NCBI GenBank assembly: GCA_014843695.1 | Contig: CM026401.1 | Coordinates: forward strand, 48,000,405-48,064,404 | Source of the DNA: Archivesica marissinica | Taxonomy: Eukaryota > Mollusca > Bivalvia > Venerida > Vesicomyidae | Reading direction: 5' to 3' | Length of the DNA: 64,000 nucleotides | Shown: one piece after another, positions 33,483 to 43,399 of the stretch | Layout of the letters: every line of letters begins with the position of its first letter | Position numbering within the stretch: position 1 is the stretch's first letter | The notes under the pieces: model-generated | The model's input: the letters and a program-made list of their open reading frames with translations, nothing else | The model's database searches: none | What the model was told of the DNA's origin: nothing | Translations under genes and position numbers: made by a program

Positions 33483-34144
33483 GTTAATAATAATACATGT
33501 ATACGGGCATTCGTGATAGCTATGTTTAATTGGTTGCAACCCACTTTAAATAATAATATATTCACCGTGTTGAACCTGCATGTCGCCATCTGTAATGACA
33601 TGTTTTATTTTGCTTTGTTATTCGCACAATGTATAATTATTATGCGCATGCAGATTTGTCAATAAATGTTTATATTTTGCAATACGTCGAAATTAATTAT
33701 TGTGTATTCTGTATTATGTAAGTAAGTAAGTAATAAGTGATTTATTATTGTGACATGTGCATAATAACAAAAGCATATTAACATTAATTAACACCGAACA
33801 CCCTGCCCAATGGACATATAGCCTATGTCATCAATATAGTTATACGAAATTATGAAGTGTATAATAATGTCGCTTATACACATTCAATAACCTAAGTATT
33901 GTGTACTTGGAAATCATTAAGATATGACAGATTAACAAGGCGTAAGTACAAAAACGAATTGTTACGGACAAGTGACCCGTTAACCATAGAGTATATATAC
34001 ATACGTGGCATGCGCTCATTTGACAATGTCATAACTATACTTTGTGTGTGTGAGGTGCAATTTTTCAACCGGTCAAATCTCGTGTTGCCTTGAACCAGTT
34101 GGTAGTAGGTTGCCAGTGTAGGTAGAGCATCGAACGCTGTAACC
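33483..34144 (+). promoter_or_regulatory. Upstream region of leader exon 1, TATA-like box
   Basis: No repeat family is recognised in most of this stretch apart from a (TAAG)n run near 33716. TATATATAC at 33992-34000 lies 153 bp before the ATG at 34145. In the second leader exon, TTATATAC lies 147 bp before the ATG, so the spacing is alike. Start sites are not known and the TATA assignment is inference. Confidence 0.35.
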
Positions 34145-34235
34145 ATGGGATTTAAACTGACGGAATGGATAGGGATGTTCTGTGTTTGTGCCTTTGGAAT
34201 ACAACAGTCCGTCGCTTTCTTATCAGCGATGAGAG
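34145..34235 (+). CDS. Orphan signal-peptide exon, paralogue of 41850-41940
   Basis: The exon has 30 codons plus one base and ends AGAG before the donor GTATGT. The peptide starts MGFKLTEW, has a hydrophobic core (MFCVCAFGI) and a likely cleavage near VAF, so it is a secretory signal. Fifteen of 30 residues are identical to the exon at 41850, with TEW, CAFGIQ and the final Arg conserved; length and intron phase (1) are exactly the same. No homologous second exon is visible before 41850. It may be an alternative first exon for the exon at 43449, or what is left of a duplicated gene. A SINE-A fragment begins 15 bp into the intron. Confidence 0.7.
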
Positions 34236-34250
34236 GTATGTATTTGAACG

Positions 34251-34378
34251 CACTCTGGAATGGGTCTCTGTCTGTATCGTTGCACTATCCTCTAAAAATC
34301 TAAAATGGCAAAATCTGTTCAGGAGGCGTGGCTCATATGGGCAACCGGTAGCGACGATACATAAATTGTAAAACACAC
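34251..34378 (+). mobile_element. SINE family A, 3' half
   Basis: It starts in the body at CACTCTGGAATGGGTCTC and ends GCGACGATACATAAATTG. It lies right after the splice donor of the leader exon. Confidence 0.8.
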
Positions 34379-34646
34379 GTATATTATAAGTTATAATTGT
34401 AAAACAGTGTATCGTCAATGCATGCGTTCTGGGTGGGTATATACATGTAGTATCTTTGACAGAAAATAGTCAACACTGTCACACTATATACCTATATACT
34501 GACATCATAAACAAAATGTGCACTTTTATATTGAGCGTTACGTTTTCGTTACAGACTTTAGACTTATAGATATTACTATCATGAGTGAAGAAAATAATCC
34601 TTCACACATTGCACTAATTTACCCAATATTTAAGCGCATAGCCGTC
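34379..34646. other. Spacer between two SINE-A copies
   Basis: No known repeat. An AG at 34554 follows a moderately pyrimidine-rich stretch and opens a short in-phase frame without cysteines; it is not accepted as an exon. Confidence 0.35.
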
Positions 34647-34965
34647 CATTTGAACGACGAACAGACGGATCTATAGTCCAGTGGTTAACATGCTGGACTG
34701 GTAATCCAGGGATCGCAGATTCGATCCCCCGTCTGACCCTAATAAAATTAACAGTCTTTCAGATGGGACGTTAAACCGAGGTCTCGTGTCGGTGCTTAAC
34801 AACGTGCACGTACAAGAACCAGAGGAGACTCTGTAATGGGTCTCTGTCTGTATCATTGCACTATCCTCCAAAATCTAAAGTGACTAATCTCTTCAGGAGG
34901 CGTCGCTCATATGGGTAACCGGTAGAGACGATAAATAAACGTAAAAACACACATTTGAACGACGA
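34647..34965 (+). mobile_element. SINE family A with perfect 14-bp target duplication
   Basis: CATTTGAACGACGA is found at 34647-34660 and 34952-34965, bracketing a full-length element (34663-34952). The head reads AGACGGATCTATAGTCCAG and its first six bases pair with CCGTCT. The perfect duplication suggests a fairly recent insertion. Confidence 0.95.
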
Positions 34966-35120
34966 GCAATTTACATAACAACACCTTTCCTGGGCAGGCT
35001 CCAGCTGTTAAACAGTACTTTGTGCAACCTCCGTAAAAAATACTGCCAACTTATTCATATAAAGAGACATACACGATCTGAGCGGTTACAGTTGTATACA
35101 AGTCAGCCACCTACACCACT
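34966..35120 (-). mobile_element. SINE family D fragment, minus strand
   Basis: CTTTCCTGGGCAGGCTCCAG, CTTTGTGCAACCTCCGTA and GATCTGAGCGGT are the reverse of the family D body and B-box region. The SINE-A just before it probably inserted at its edge. Confidence 0.6.
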
Positions 35121-35288
35121 CGACCACGTGTGCGTGTGAGTTTATATAGTGATGCCCACCAGAAGGCACTGTAACCTAAGGACCAAAGGTCGCTCGCCCG
35201 TTCGGGCTTGATCCCCAAATGTACCATTCACGTCTTATAGATAGATTTATTATGTTAAAAATAGAATATATGTCATAAAACAAATACA

Positions 35289-35620
35289 AAATCAATGTCA
35301 ACATAGTACATGTGAGCATTAACGTGCAGAGTAGATGACATATAATCAATGTCAACATAGTACATGTGAGCATTAACGTGCAGAGTAGATGACATATAAT
35401 CAATGTCAACATAGTACATGTGAGCATTAACGTGCAGAGTAGATGACATATAATCAATGTCAACATAGTACATGTGAGCATTAACGTGCAGAGTAGATGA
35501 CATATAATCAATGTCAACATAGTACATGTGAGCATTAACGTGCAGAGTAGATGACATATAATCAATGTCAACATAGTACATGTGAGCATTAACGTGCAGA
35601 GTAGATGACATATAATCAAT
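35289..35620. repeat. 54-bp tandem repeat, six units
   Basis: Each unit contains AATCAATGTCAACATAGTAC, ATGTGAGCATTAACGTGCAG and AGTAGATGACATAT, and copies are practically identical. Since 54 is a multiple of three, open frames run through on the minus strand. It lies just 3' of the LINE remnant and may have arisen in that element's 3' UTR. Confidence 0.97.
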
Positions 35621-35928
35621 ACCAAGGATAACACAAAAATAGAGCAACAAAGCTCTCTTATTTCCATTGTGGTCCTTAGAATTAATCATATGACATCGGA
35701 AATGCAAATTAGTCAATCAACTTATTGCACATAGTGAATTACAGTAACATAGCACATGATTGCATGCATATTTATACATGTATACTATCACAGGGAATTG
35801 CCTGACATTGAGCAGGTATTTACTAAAACTCAATACATTGGAAATAAAACATTAAATGAAATAAAAATAATGACCAGATAAAAGGACTAGATTGATACTG
35901 ATTGCATAAAATGTTCCTTCACAGATTT

Positions 35929-37072
35929 TTAAAACTGACTGATATTACCAATAGATCTAAAATGTGACGGCAACCCGTTCCACACCCGACAGCCATTATA
36001 AGCGAAAAAAAACCCCTTAACCTTGGGAATGGAATAACTGTTACTGTCTCTGAAACGAGTTGAATAAGAGTGTACCTCATTTGCTAATTTAAAATGCTCA
36101 TGCAAATAGATGGGTGCACTATTACAGTGTATCTTATGTGCATGGCCAAGGATAATGGAGTCAACACTCAGTTGAACAGGCAACCAGCCAACTTCAGTGA
36201 ATTGTGATCTGCCATGAGGACTGAGATTAAGTATAAATCTCACCATCTTATTCTGGGTGGCCTGAAATCTATTTTTCAGGTTTTGGCTTAACTCCAAATA
36301 CCAGGAGGCATAAGCATAGTCAAAGTGACATTGTATTAATAAAGAAACCAGTAGCTGTTTAGTATACCTATTTAAAAACTTACTTTTTCTAAATAAAAAC
36401 TTTAGTTTTGCATTGGCCTTCTTAATAACGTGATTGACTATGGACTCACCGGATAGACTTTGGTGGAGATCAGCACCTAAGTATTTGACAGAATTGGTGG
36501 ATTCAATTGAAGTTTCATTGCATGCAATGTCTAGTTTATCACATGACCTCAATCTGGGCTTAGAAGCAAACAAAATGTACTCTGTCATACCGAGATGCAG
36601 CGAAAGCTTATTATCAGTAAGCCATTGACCTACGCTAGTGAGGTCATCAGTAAGCTGAGACGTAATATACTGAATGTCTTTACCTGCTACTAAGATACCC
36701 AAGTCATCAGCATACAGGATAATTTATTACGGCCACAGTCTCCATATCATTCACATAAATCAAAAATAGGGGGGGGCCAAGGATTGAACCCTGGGGAACC
36801 CCACATGTGACATTGACACTAGATGAAAGCATACCGGAGACATTGACCATTTGTGTACGGCTCGATAAGTAAGACCTAAACCAGTGAATAACATCACTTG
36901 AAAACCCCATTGCATCTAGTTTCATAAGTAAAATATCATGGTCGACAGTGTCGAACGCCTTCTGTAAATCTGAAAGGACCATGCCAATATAATTTCCTTT
37001 ATCCATTTCAAGTTTAATAAAATCAGTAAGATGTAAAAGATCATATATTATCCTCTTAAGGACCTTTGCCAC
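35929..37072 (-). pseudogene. Non-LTR retrotransposon reverse transcriptase, 5'-truncated and frameshifted
   Basis: Minus-strand frames encode a LINE reverse transcriptase. The first part (37072-36707) has KAFDTVDHDILL with its catalytic Asp and GVPQGSILGP. After a frameshift near 36715, the YADD catalytic box follows, then the thumb and C-terminal region (35929-36702), including KMVRFILNLSPHGRS, GWLPVQLSVDS and WNGLPSHFRS. The endonuclease and any ORF1 are missing. It resembles the CR1/Jockey group; the clade is not certain. Two in-frame stops (TAATAA) directly before the ATT-ATC-CTG-TAT codons confirm the shift. Confidence 0.88.
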
Positions 37073-37141
37073 AACATTTAGAATTAGTCTTAAAGCTCTA
37101 AAGAGCCGCTGGTTATTTAATGTCTAAATTTGGTGAATTTT

Positions 37142-37375
37142 AAATTCAAATTATATTCCCCCGTAGACGATAACGTGGAGGTAGACCCATGCGTCCATCA
37201 GAGTATACACGTGGGATACGCCCATGTAGAACCACTAACTTTCCACAGGCCAGCTGGATAGCTTACTCTCGTGAAAAAAGGAGTCCATCAGTAGGAGTCG
37301 AACCTACAGGGGGGAAGCACAACTTATTGGTAGTCACGATCGTAATGCACTCATCCACGGAGGCTGTATGGCTTG
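37142..37375 (-). mobile_element. SINE-like unit N with tRNA-like head, minus strand
   Basis: On the minus strand GTAGGTTCGACTCCTAC forms a T arm with B box, preceded by GTGGATGAGTGCATTACG. It is followed by AAGCTATCCAGCTGGCCTG and GTGGTTCTACATGGGCG, which match 29105-29310. Confidence 0.55.
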
Positions 37376-37822
37376 TTTAAACATTGCTAAAGGTCGAGGA
37401 GAGGTCATCTAGTTAACGTTCTATTGGTCCTTACATTTTTGTGTTTATTTTGTCATTTTGCCAGAAGCTAAAAGGTGAAAAATCTGGTACCCAGGCTACC
37501 TTACACTGTCAATATCTACATTGTGTTTTCAAGTGATAATGCCAGTTTCGAGATTTAAAGGACATCTCCGTTGTTCTTTATTCAGTAGGATCCACACGAC
37601 CTTTCCTAACATGTAGTTTTATATACATTCTGAAAATATCTACATGTACAACGATAAATTAACTTTTTTATGATTTAAGCGACCAACTTGTCAGCTAATG
37701 GGAACAGCGAACATGACAGTGCGCAATAACCAACGTATGTTGTGTCACCGGCGAGTTGTAGCAATAAAGAACACACACACACCATAAAATCTCAACATGT
37801 CAACGGAAATGATACATACACC
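37376..37822. other. Unassigned spacer
   Basis: 37450-37500 shares a short block with about 12585-12650. No gene recognised. Confidence 0.35.
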
Positions 37823-38007
37823 AACACATAAACGGTGGTCGCCAGATCGGACAGGTGGGTTTTCTCCGGGTACTCCGGTTTCCTCCCACACGAATTACCA
37901 CACAAGTATACGCTTTCATCCGCGCCAACGAGAGTGATTAATATAAGTTGTTAGAACTTGATTCGCAATCATTGTAAAATAAATCAAGTTTAAACTAACA
38001 CATAAAC
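37823..38007 (+). mobile_element. 5'-truncated SINE family B with 11-bp target duplication
   Basis: AACACATAAAC at 37823-37833 is repeated at 37997-38007. Between them is only the 3' two thirds of SINE-B, from GGTGGTCGCCAGATCGG. A target duplication on a 5'-truncated copy is direct evidence of LINE-type insertion. Confidence 0.9.
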
Positions 38008-38054
38008 ATAGTGTTGTCACCGGGCAACGTAATCTTGAATACATTAATACACGG

Positions 38055-38216
38055 ATACGGTGTCCGCATTATAACTGGGAGGTTGTGAGCTCGAAACCCG
38101 TCACAACCGCGGGGGTGGGTCCATAAGCAAGGCACTTAAATCTTCATTGCCTCTTCTCTCTCCCCTCATGGCGAAGGATTCAGGAATGACGTCTCGAGAG
38201 CGATTAATCTAATGTT
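38055..38216 (+). mobile_element. SINE family C variant with a different tRNA head
   Basis: The head (GGTGTCCGCATTATAACTGG, then GGTTGTGAGCTCGAAACCC) differs from the standard family C but the body (AGGCACTTAAATC, CTCTTCTCTCTCCCCTCATG, GTCTCGAGAGCGATTAAT) is the same. The sister copy is at 50042-50232. Confidence 0.65.
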
Positions 38217-38796
38217 TCGTTTTCGAGTTACAACAATGCGTAGTTTACTATGGTAGTCCAAGGGAGTGGACACATCGCTAACGGCAATGGTCACATACCT
38301 TGACTGGGATCTCCCATATTGGAACCACTTGTTCCTAGAACAACCTTCATGCAAATCCATAATCAACGTTTTAAGTTGATGATCCAGCGAACACGTTTTG
38401 AGTTATCCTCTGGCCCCGAGGTTATAAAACTTGTTTCCAACCCCAAGCCCAGTCTCAAGCTTGTGACTGGTTCAGCTGAGTGTAAATATCAGAATCAACT
38501 AATCAAAATACTTAGTTTAAACAATATGTTATTCAAGAATGGTACATAACATAGGACATATGAATAGTTGCAACAATAGTTAGGATTGGGGGAGGGGGGA
38601 GTTACATAGTAACTTATTCGAATCCCTTTCTTTAATTCAAATACTTGAGCTCGAGTTTGAGATCTGAGGAATGTTTTATAACCTCGGTCACTGTACGCAC
38701 ACAGACGCAGTCAAAAACTCCTTTCCTAGCGGCAGTAGTTAAATAGTGTTTAAACGTCTAATTTTATAATAACTTTCTTTCATAATTCCATGATTC
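38217..38796. other. Spacer with weak dispersed-repeat similarity
   Basis: GGGAGTGGACACATCGCTAACG at 38260-38281, read in parts, resembles GGGAGTGGACATTTCGTTGA near 50489. In both places it lies downstream of a variant SINE-C. A (G)n-rich run is near 38587. No gene found. Confidence 0.35.
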
Positions 38797-38951
38797 GGCT
38801 GTCCGATTACCGAAGTGGTTAGCACACTCGCTTCGCACCGATTCAACCCGGATCCAATTCTCGGACAGTATGTGAGATGGTAAGGTGGTCGCCATATCGG
38901 ACATGTGGGTTTTCTCCAGGTACTCCTCCGGTTTCCTCCTACATGAATTAC
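38797..38951 (+). mobile_element. SINE family B, 5' half, degraded
   Basis: The head GGCTGTCCGATTACCGAAGT and the centre CCGGTTTCCTCCTACATGAA are recognisable. The tail is replaced by a SINE-E immediately downstream. Confidence 0.7.
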
Positions 38952-38965
38952 TACTAGTATTACAC

Positions 38966-39206
38966 CGTCTCCGTGGCCTAGTGGTTAAGGCGTCCGCCTT
39001 CGGAACGGGAGGTAGAAGGTTCGAATCTCGTCAGGTGTTCGTTCTGATATGGCCGGTTGGTGAGCCGCCAGCTAGTTAACTAATGGTTACCGATTGCCTA
39101 CCAGCCTGGCGCCTGGCATACAAACATAGGATTCGGGAAGTACTGATGTTCACAAAAAGAGGTCAGAAATGGCTGGCCCTTTAAATAGGGGTGACACTAC
39201 TAATAA
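38966..39206 (+). mobile_element. SINE family E, full-length
   Basis: The tRNA-like head CTCCGTGGCCTAGTGGTTAA has a long variable arm, and the B box is GGTTCGAATCTCG. The body has GATATGGCCGGTTGGTGAGC and CATAGGATTCGGGAAGTACT. The tail is GGCTGGCCCTTTAAATAGGG, then a TAATAAAC end. A second copy is at 59103-59395. The long variable arm fits a Ser or Leu tRNA ancestor. Confidence 0.8.
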
Positions 39207-39232
39207 ACAACTTGAAACACCTTAACTCAGTT

Positions 39233-40495
39233 AACACATGTTCACATATATACACAGATACCTGTCAACACACCTGTTCACATATATACACAGATACCTG
39301 TCAACACACCTGTTCACATATATACACAGATACCTGTCAACACACATGTTCACATATATACACAGATACCTGTCAACACACCTGTTCACATATATACACA
39401 GATACCTGTCAACACACCTGTTCACATATATACACAGATACCTGTCAACACACCTGTTCACATATATACACAGATACCTGTCAACACACATGTTCACATA
39501 TATACACAGATACCTGTCAACACACCTGTTCACATATATACACAGATACCTGTCAACACACCTGTTCACATATATACACAGATACCTGTCAACAAACCTG
39601 TTCACATATATACACAGATACCTGTCAACACACCTGTTCACATATATACACAGATACCTGTCAACACACCTGTTCACATATATACACAGATACCTGTCAA
39701 CACACCTGTTCACATATATACACAGATACCTGTCAACACACATGTTCACATATATACACAGATACCTGTCAACACACCTGTTCACATATATACACAGATA
39801 CCTGTCAACACACATGTTCACATATATACTCAGATACATGTCAACACACCTGTTCACATATATACTCAGATACATGTCAACAAACCTGTTCACATATATA
39901 CACAGATACCTGTCAACACACCTGTTCACATATATACACAGATACCTGTCAACACACCTGTTCACATATATACACAGATACCTGTCAACACACCTGTTCA
40001 CATATATACACAGATACCTGTCAACACACCTGTTCACATATATACACAGATACCTGTCAACACACCTGTTCACATATATACACAGATACCTGTCAACACA
40101 CATGTTCACATATATACACAGATACCTGTCAACACACATGTTCACATATATACACAGATACCTGTCAACACACCTGTTCACATATATACTCAGATACATG
40201 TCAACACACCTGTTCACATATATACTCAGATACCTGTCAACACACCTGTTCACATATATACACAGATACCTGTCAACACACCTGTTCACATATATACACA
40301 GATACCTGTCAACACACATGTTCACATATATACACAGATACCTGTCAACACACCTGTTCACATATATACACAGATACCTGTCAACACACATGTTCACATA
40401 TATACACAGATACCTGTCAACACACCTGTTCACATATATATACAGATACCTGTCAACAAACCTGTTCACATATATACACAGATACCTGTCAACAA
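39233..40495. repeat. 36-bp minisatellite array, 35 units
   Basis: The unit is CACCTGTTCACATATATACA followed by CAGATACCTGTCAACA, with CATG and CTCAGATACATG variants. Open frames of over 400 codons on both strands follow from the 36-bp period; they have no signal peptide or domain and are not called as genes. Confidence 0.98.
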
Positions 40496-40806
40496 ACAAA
40501 ACAACATATAGATTACATATATACTTTCAAACTCCAGTAGGTCAATATGACCAATGAGGTACAACAATATACATACAAACTATTAACAAATAGTGGTGAC
40601 AATTATGTGGAGAAGGCAAAGTATGCAATACAACATGATTATATAATGAACGTATTACAATATCCCTGTACATAAACTCACTCAATTTCTAATTATTTCA
40701 TCAATGTAAGATAAATACAAAGTCTCATTATATATTATTTAATGTCCGTATTTATATATATATAATAATAATAATATATATTAACCTTTCTGAAATGGCC
40801 GATTAC
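40496..40806. other. AT-rich spacer
   Basis: It includes a (TAATAA/TATATA) stretch near 40760-40780. No gene. Confidence 0.4.
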
Positions 40807-40933
40807 AGACGGATCTAAAAAAAAATAAAAAAAATTCGCAGGTTCGATCCCCGTCTGACCCTAATAAAGTTAACAGTCTTTTAGATGCGACATTAATCCG
40901 AGGTCTTGTGTCGGTGCTTTACACCGCGCACGT
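40807..40933 (+). mobile_element. SINE family A with the tRNA middle replaced by an A run
   Basis: AGACGGATCT is followed by an A-rich stretch of about 24 bp, then TTCGCAGGTTCGATCC and the early body. The A-box to anticodon part is missing. It is cut off at the GCGCACGTAA block. Confidence 0.7.
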
Positions 40934-41061
40934 AACAAACACAATAACAACATATATTAACCTTTCTAAAATGGCCGCTGTATACACTACGTTTAATTCA
41001 ACTAGTTATAAAAAAATACTAATAAACAATAAATAGAAAACAAACAATACTGTGTCTTTAA

Positions 41062-41601
41062 AGCGACACTACATCAGTGAAAACGCAAATTTCTACAGAA
41101 TGTATTTTCCTATTATATGGTATAATTTTTTCTCTCCAAATATGTGCCTCACATACTGAGTATTTCAACTAATAAACAAACGTGGTATACGCGGTTTGTT
41201 GACATAACAAAATAATGTAAAAATGCATGCGTAATACAACTAGTGTATCCTGAATAACACGATCTATGGTACAGATTTACCGTTATATCTCAAATTTGTG
41301 CATATTTATTTGTAGACTATTCTTAGTTAAATTATCTCTAAGCGACATTATCTCGCGTTTAGTTTAGCAAAGTATGATGACAAACAAACGTCAATGCAGG
41401 AGCATGGATGGCCGTTATTATATGAACTCATACTTTCAATCCACACAAAAACACTGTTTATTGATTCAATGTTAGTGTTCGAATGTATTCGGAAGATTTT
41501 GTAGTAGCAATGCATTTATACGTGAACAATGCATTGTATTTGCTTTTTGCGATGTAATGTCGCTTTAAAGGTGTATTTGCTTTTTGCGATGTAATGTCGC
41601 T
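41062..41601 (+). mobile_element. TTAA-flanked MITE, copy 2, with a duplicated terminus
   Basis: The 503-bp element runs from AGCGACACTACATCAGTG to GCGATGTAATGTCGCT (41062-41564), with TTAA on both sides. The last 37 bp, GTATTTGCTTTTTGCGATG through the TTAA, are repeated once more to 41605. It ends 245 bp before the start codon of the gene at 41850 and may contribute promoter sequence. Confidence 0.85.
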
Positions 41602-41605
41602 TTAA

Positions 41606-41849
41606 AGAAGGCCAATACCTGATGGTCTCGCTACCTACAAAAATGGCATATACTTAACGTCAGCAATATATTACAATTTTGGAAATGGTAAGGCGCTTGG
41701 TTTTATATACAACAACTCACCATGCGTTACAACAACCTGCCACTCTAAATAAATTAAAACCCTGTCATTCATTTGCAGCCCTATGTAAATTCTCATCATT
41801 TTGGGCTTAGCCGGATAGGAGAACACAACTAGTTCGGAATTGGCCAAAA
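41606..41849 (+). promoter_or_regulatory. Putative promoter and 5' UTR of the defensin-like gene
   Basis: This unique segment lies between the MITE and the ATG. TTATATAC at 41703-41710 is a candidate TATA box 147 bp before the ATG, close to the 153 bp of the paralogous leader at 34145. No start site can be fixed from sequence alone. Confidence 0.35.
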
Positions 41850-41940
41850 ATGGAACTGAAAATAACAGAATGGACGGTTCTTTTGTGTTTTTGTGCTTTT
41901 GGAATACAAAGTTCCCTGTCATTCGTCCAACAAATACGAG
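41850..41940 (+). CDS. Defensin-like secreted protein, exon 1 (signal peptide)
   Basis: Thirty codons plus one base from ATG to CGAG, followed by a GTATTT donor. The peptide starts MELKITEW, has a hydrophobic core (TVLLCFCAFGI) and a probable signal peptidase site after SSLS. The ATG follows CCAAAA. Phase 1 at the donor fits exactly the acceptor at 43448/43449: the final G joins AG to make a Glu codon, and the frame continues to a stop at 44044. The near-identical layout of the leader at 34145 supports its reality as an exon. Confidence 0.8.
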
Positions 41941-42021
41941 GTATTTACCATAGGTTACAAGGACTGATCAAACATTGTGGTGTAGGCTGCACATACACTT
42001 TTCATAATGTCAAAACCAGCA

Positions 42022-42279
42022 TCGTAGCCAGAGGCAAATTTCAACCGAGGAAATCTAGGGGGTTCGTGGGCATGCTCCCCCTAACATGATTAAACTAACA
42101 TTGTTTGGGTATCGAAGCAATTTCCTGCGTTTTCTGATTTAATGAGCTTATACGTATAATTATGTACTGACCATTCAGCTCTCTAGCAGTCAACATTTTA
42201 TACATTTAATTTTTTTTTGGCTTTGGACATTTTAACCGAGGTATGTGCCTCGGTGTGCCTCCGTGGACCTATGGGCCTG
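42022..42279 (+). mobile_element. Element H, intronic copy
   Basis: It is bounded by CGTAGCCAGAGGCAAATTTC and GTGGACCTATGGGCCTG. It matches 28616-28868 in reverse, including AGCTCTCTAGCAGTCAACAT. Confidence 0.55.
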
Positions 42280-42388
42280 AAAACCATCGTGCCTAGCTGC
42301 GGACCTTTGACATAAGGAATTCTGAATTCTTTTTGAAATGGCTACAAATAGGCATCTGTGATCCGCTCCGTATTTCTTGGAGTTAGTA

Positions 42389-42588
42389 TAAACTTTATTT
42401 ATTTTACAACGATTGCGAAACAAGCTTTAACAATTTATATTAATCACTCTCGTTGGCGCGGATGAAAGCGTAAATATGGTCATTCGTGTGTGGGAGGAAA
42501 CATGAGTACCCGGAGAAAAATGACCTGTTCGATATGACCGCCACCGTACCATCTCACATACTTCCCGGTCCGAGGATCGAACCCGGGT
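42389..42588 (-). mobile_element. SINE family B, minus strand, intronic
   Basis: The tail and body are present up to GATCGAACCCGGGT, and most of the tRNA head is missing. Confidence 0.8.
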
Positions 42589-42609
42589 CTAAGCATCTAT
42601 CTAACTCTC

Positions 42610-42705
42610 GACAACCAGGCCCGTAGCTACACTGAGGCACACTGAGGCACACTGAGGAACAATGAGGCACACCGAGGCACACTGAGACACACCGTGACAG
42701 CAGAA
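42610..42705. repeat. 10-bp repeat ACTGAGGCAC
   Basis: Several imperfect copies of ACTGAGGCAC follow a CAGGCCCGTAGCTAC block, which is itself like the end of element H. Confidence 0.8.
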
Positions 42706-42732
42706 TAGTTATTCTCGTGTAATTGTATTCTT

Positions 42733-42984
42733 CGGTCGTCCTATTAGCGCAGTGGCTAGCACTCTCGCTTCTCACCAATGCAACCCGGGTTCGATCCTCG
42801 GACCGGGAAGTATGTGAGATGGTACGGTGGTCGCTAGATTGGACAGGTGGGTTTACTCCGGATACTCCGGTTTCCTCCCACATGAATGACCACATTTACG
42901 CTTTCATCCGCGCCAACGAGAGTGATTAATATAAGGTGTTAGAACTTGCTTCGCAATCGTTGTAAAATAAATAAAGTTTAAACT
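42733..42984 (+). mobile_element. SINE family B, plus strand, intronic
   Basis: Full-length copy with head GTCGTCCTATTAGCGCAGTG and tail TTCGCAATCGTTGTAAAATA. It lies 145 bp from the inverted copy at 42389-42588. Confidence 0.85.
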
Positions 42985-43028
42985 TTTTATTACCCGAATG
43001 TGTCTTGGTAAATATGTTTCATCAATCG

Positions 43029-43105
43029 CACTGTTTTCGCTCCCCACCTGTTTTCGCTCCCCACCTGTTTTCGCTCCCCACCTGTTTTCGCTCACCACCT
43101 GTTTT
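43029..43105. repeat. 17-bp tandem repeat, four to five units
   Basis: Units of TTTTCGCTCCCCACCTG; the last has CTCACCACC and then TTTTCGAATGG. Confidence 0.9.
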
Positions 43106-43202
43106 CGAATGGCCACTTTGCTGTCAGTAGCAGGTGATTTTAAGTGTCAACGACCGTAAGCACTCGGTCCCGGATGACACTTGTTGGCATAAAAACAGCG
43201 AA

Positions 43203-43399
43203 TATAATCTACATCCGCTATGTCAAAGTCGGTTACGTCGAATTCTCCGGTAATCTCGAAGTCGGATCAAAGTCCCGTTTCAGACACTATCATTTTATAT
43301 ATAACTGGCTATGTGTATATCGAATTTCGTTAGGTCAAACTTCGGTTATGTCGAAGTATTTTGTCCGGCGGAATTCGACATAACGGATGTAGACTGTAC
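43203..43399. mobile_element. Pogo-like MITE in the intron
   Basis: The ends TATAATCTACATCCGCTATG and the reverse of TAACGGATGTAGACTGTA form inverted repeats; the right end has the CAGTC form with a TA edge. It supplies an upstream ATG at 43361 in frame with exon 2, which is why an unspliced reading frame extends leftwards. Confidence 0.55.

Noticed and set aside
34555..34680. Possible exon 2 for the leader at 34145, after TTCGTTACAG
   Set aside because: It is in phase and open for about 40 codons, but has no cysteines or similarity to exon 2 at 43449 and ends inside a SINE.
35176..35716. Minus-strand frames with 18-residue repeats across the 54-bp array
   Set aside because: Both frames stay open for the same trivial reason (54 is divisible by three), and the array lies in non-coding sequence after a LINE.
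39191..40557. Cysteine-rich open frames of over 420 codons across the 36-bp array
   Set aside because: Three overlapping frames on two strands follow from the 36-bp period. None has a signal peptide, and the flanks show no exon structure.
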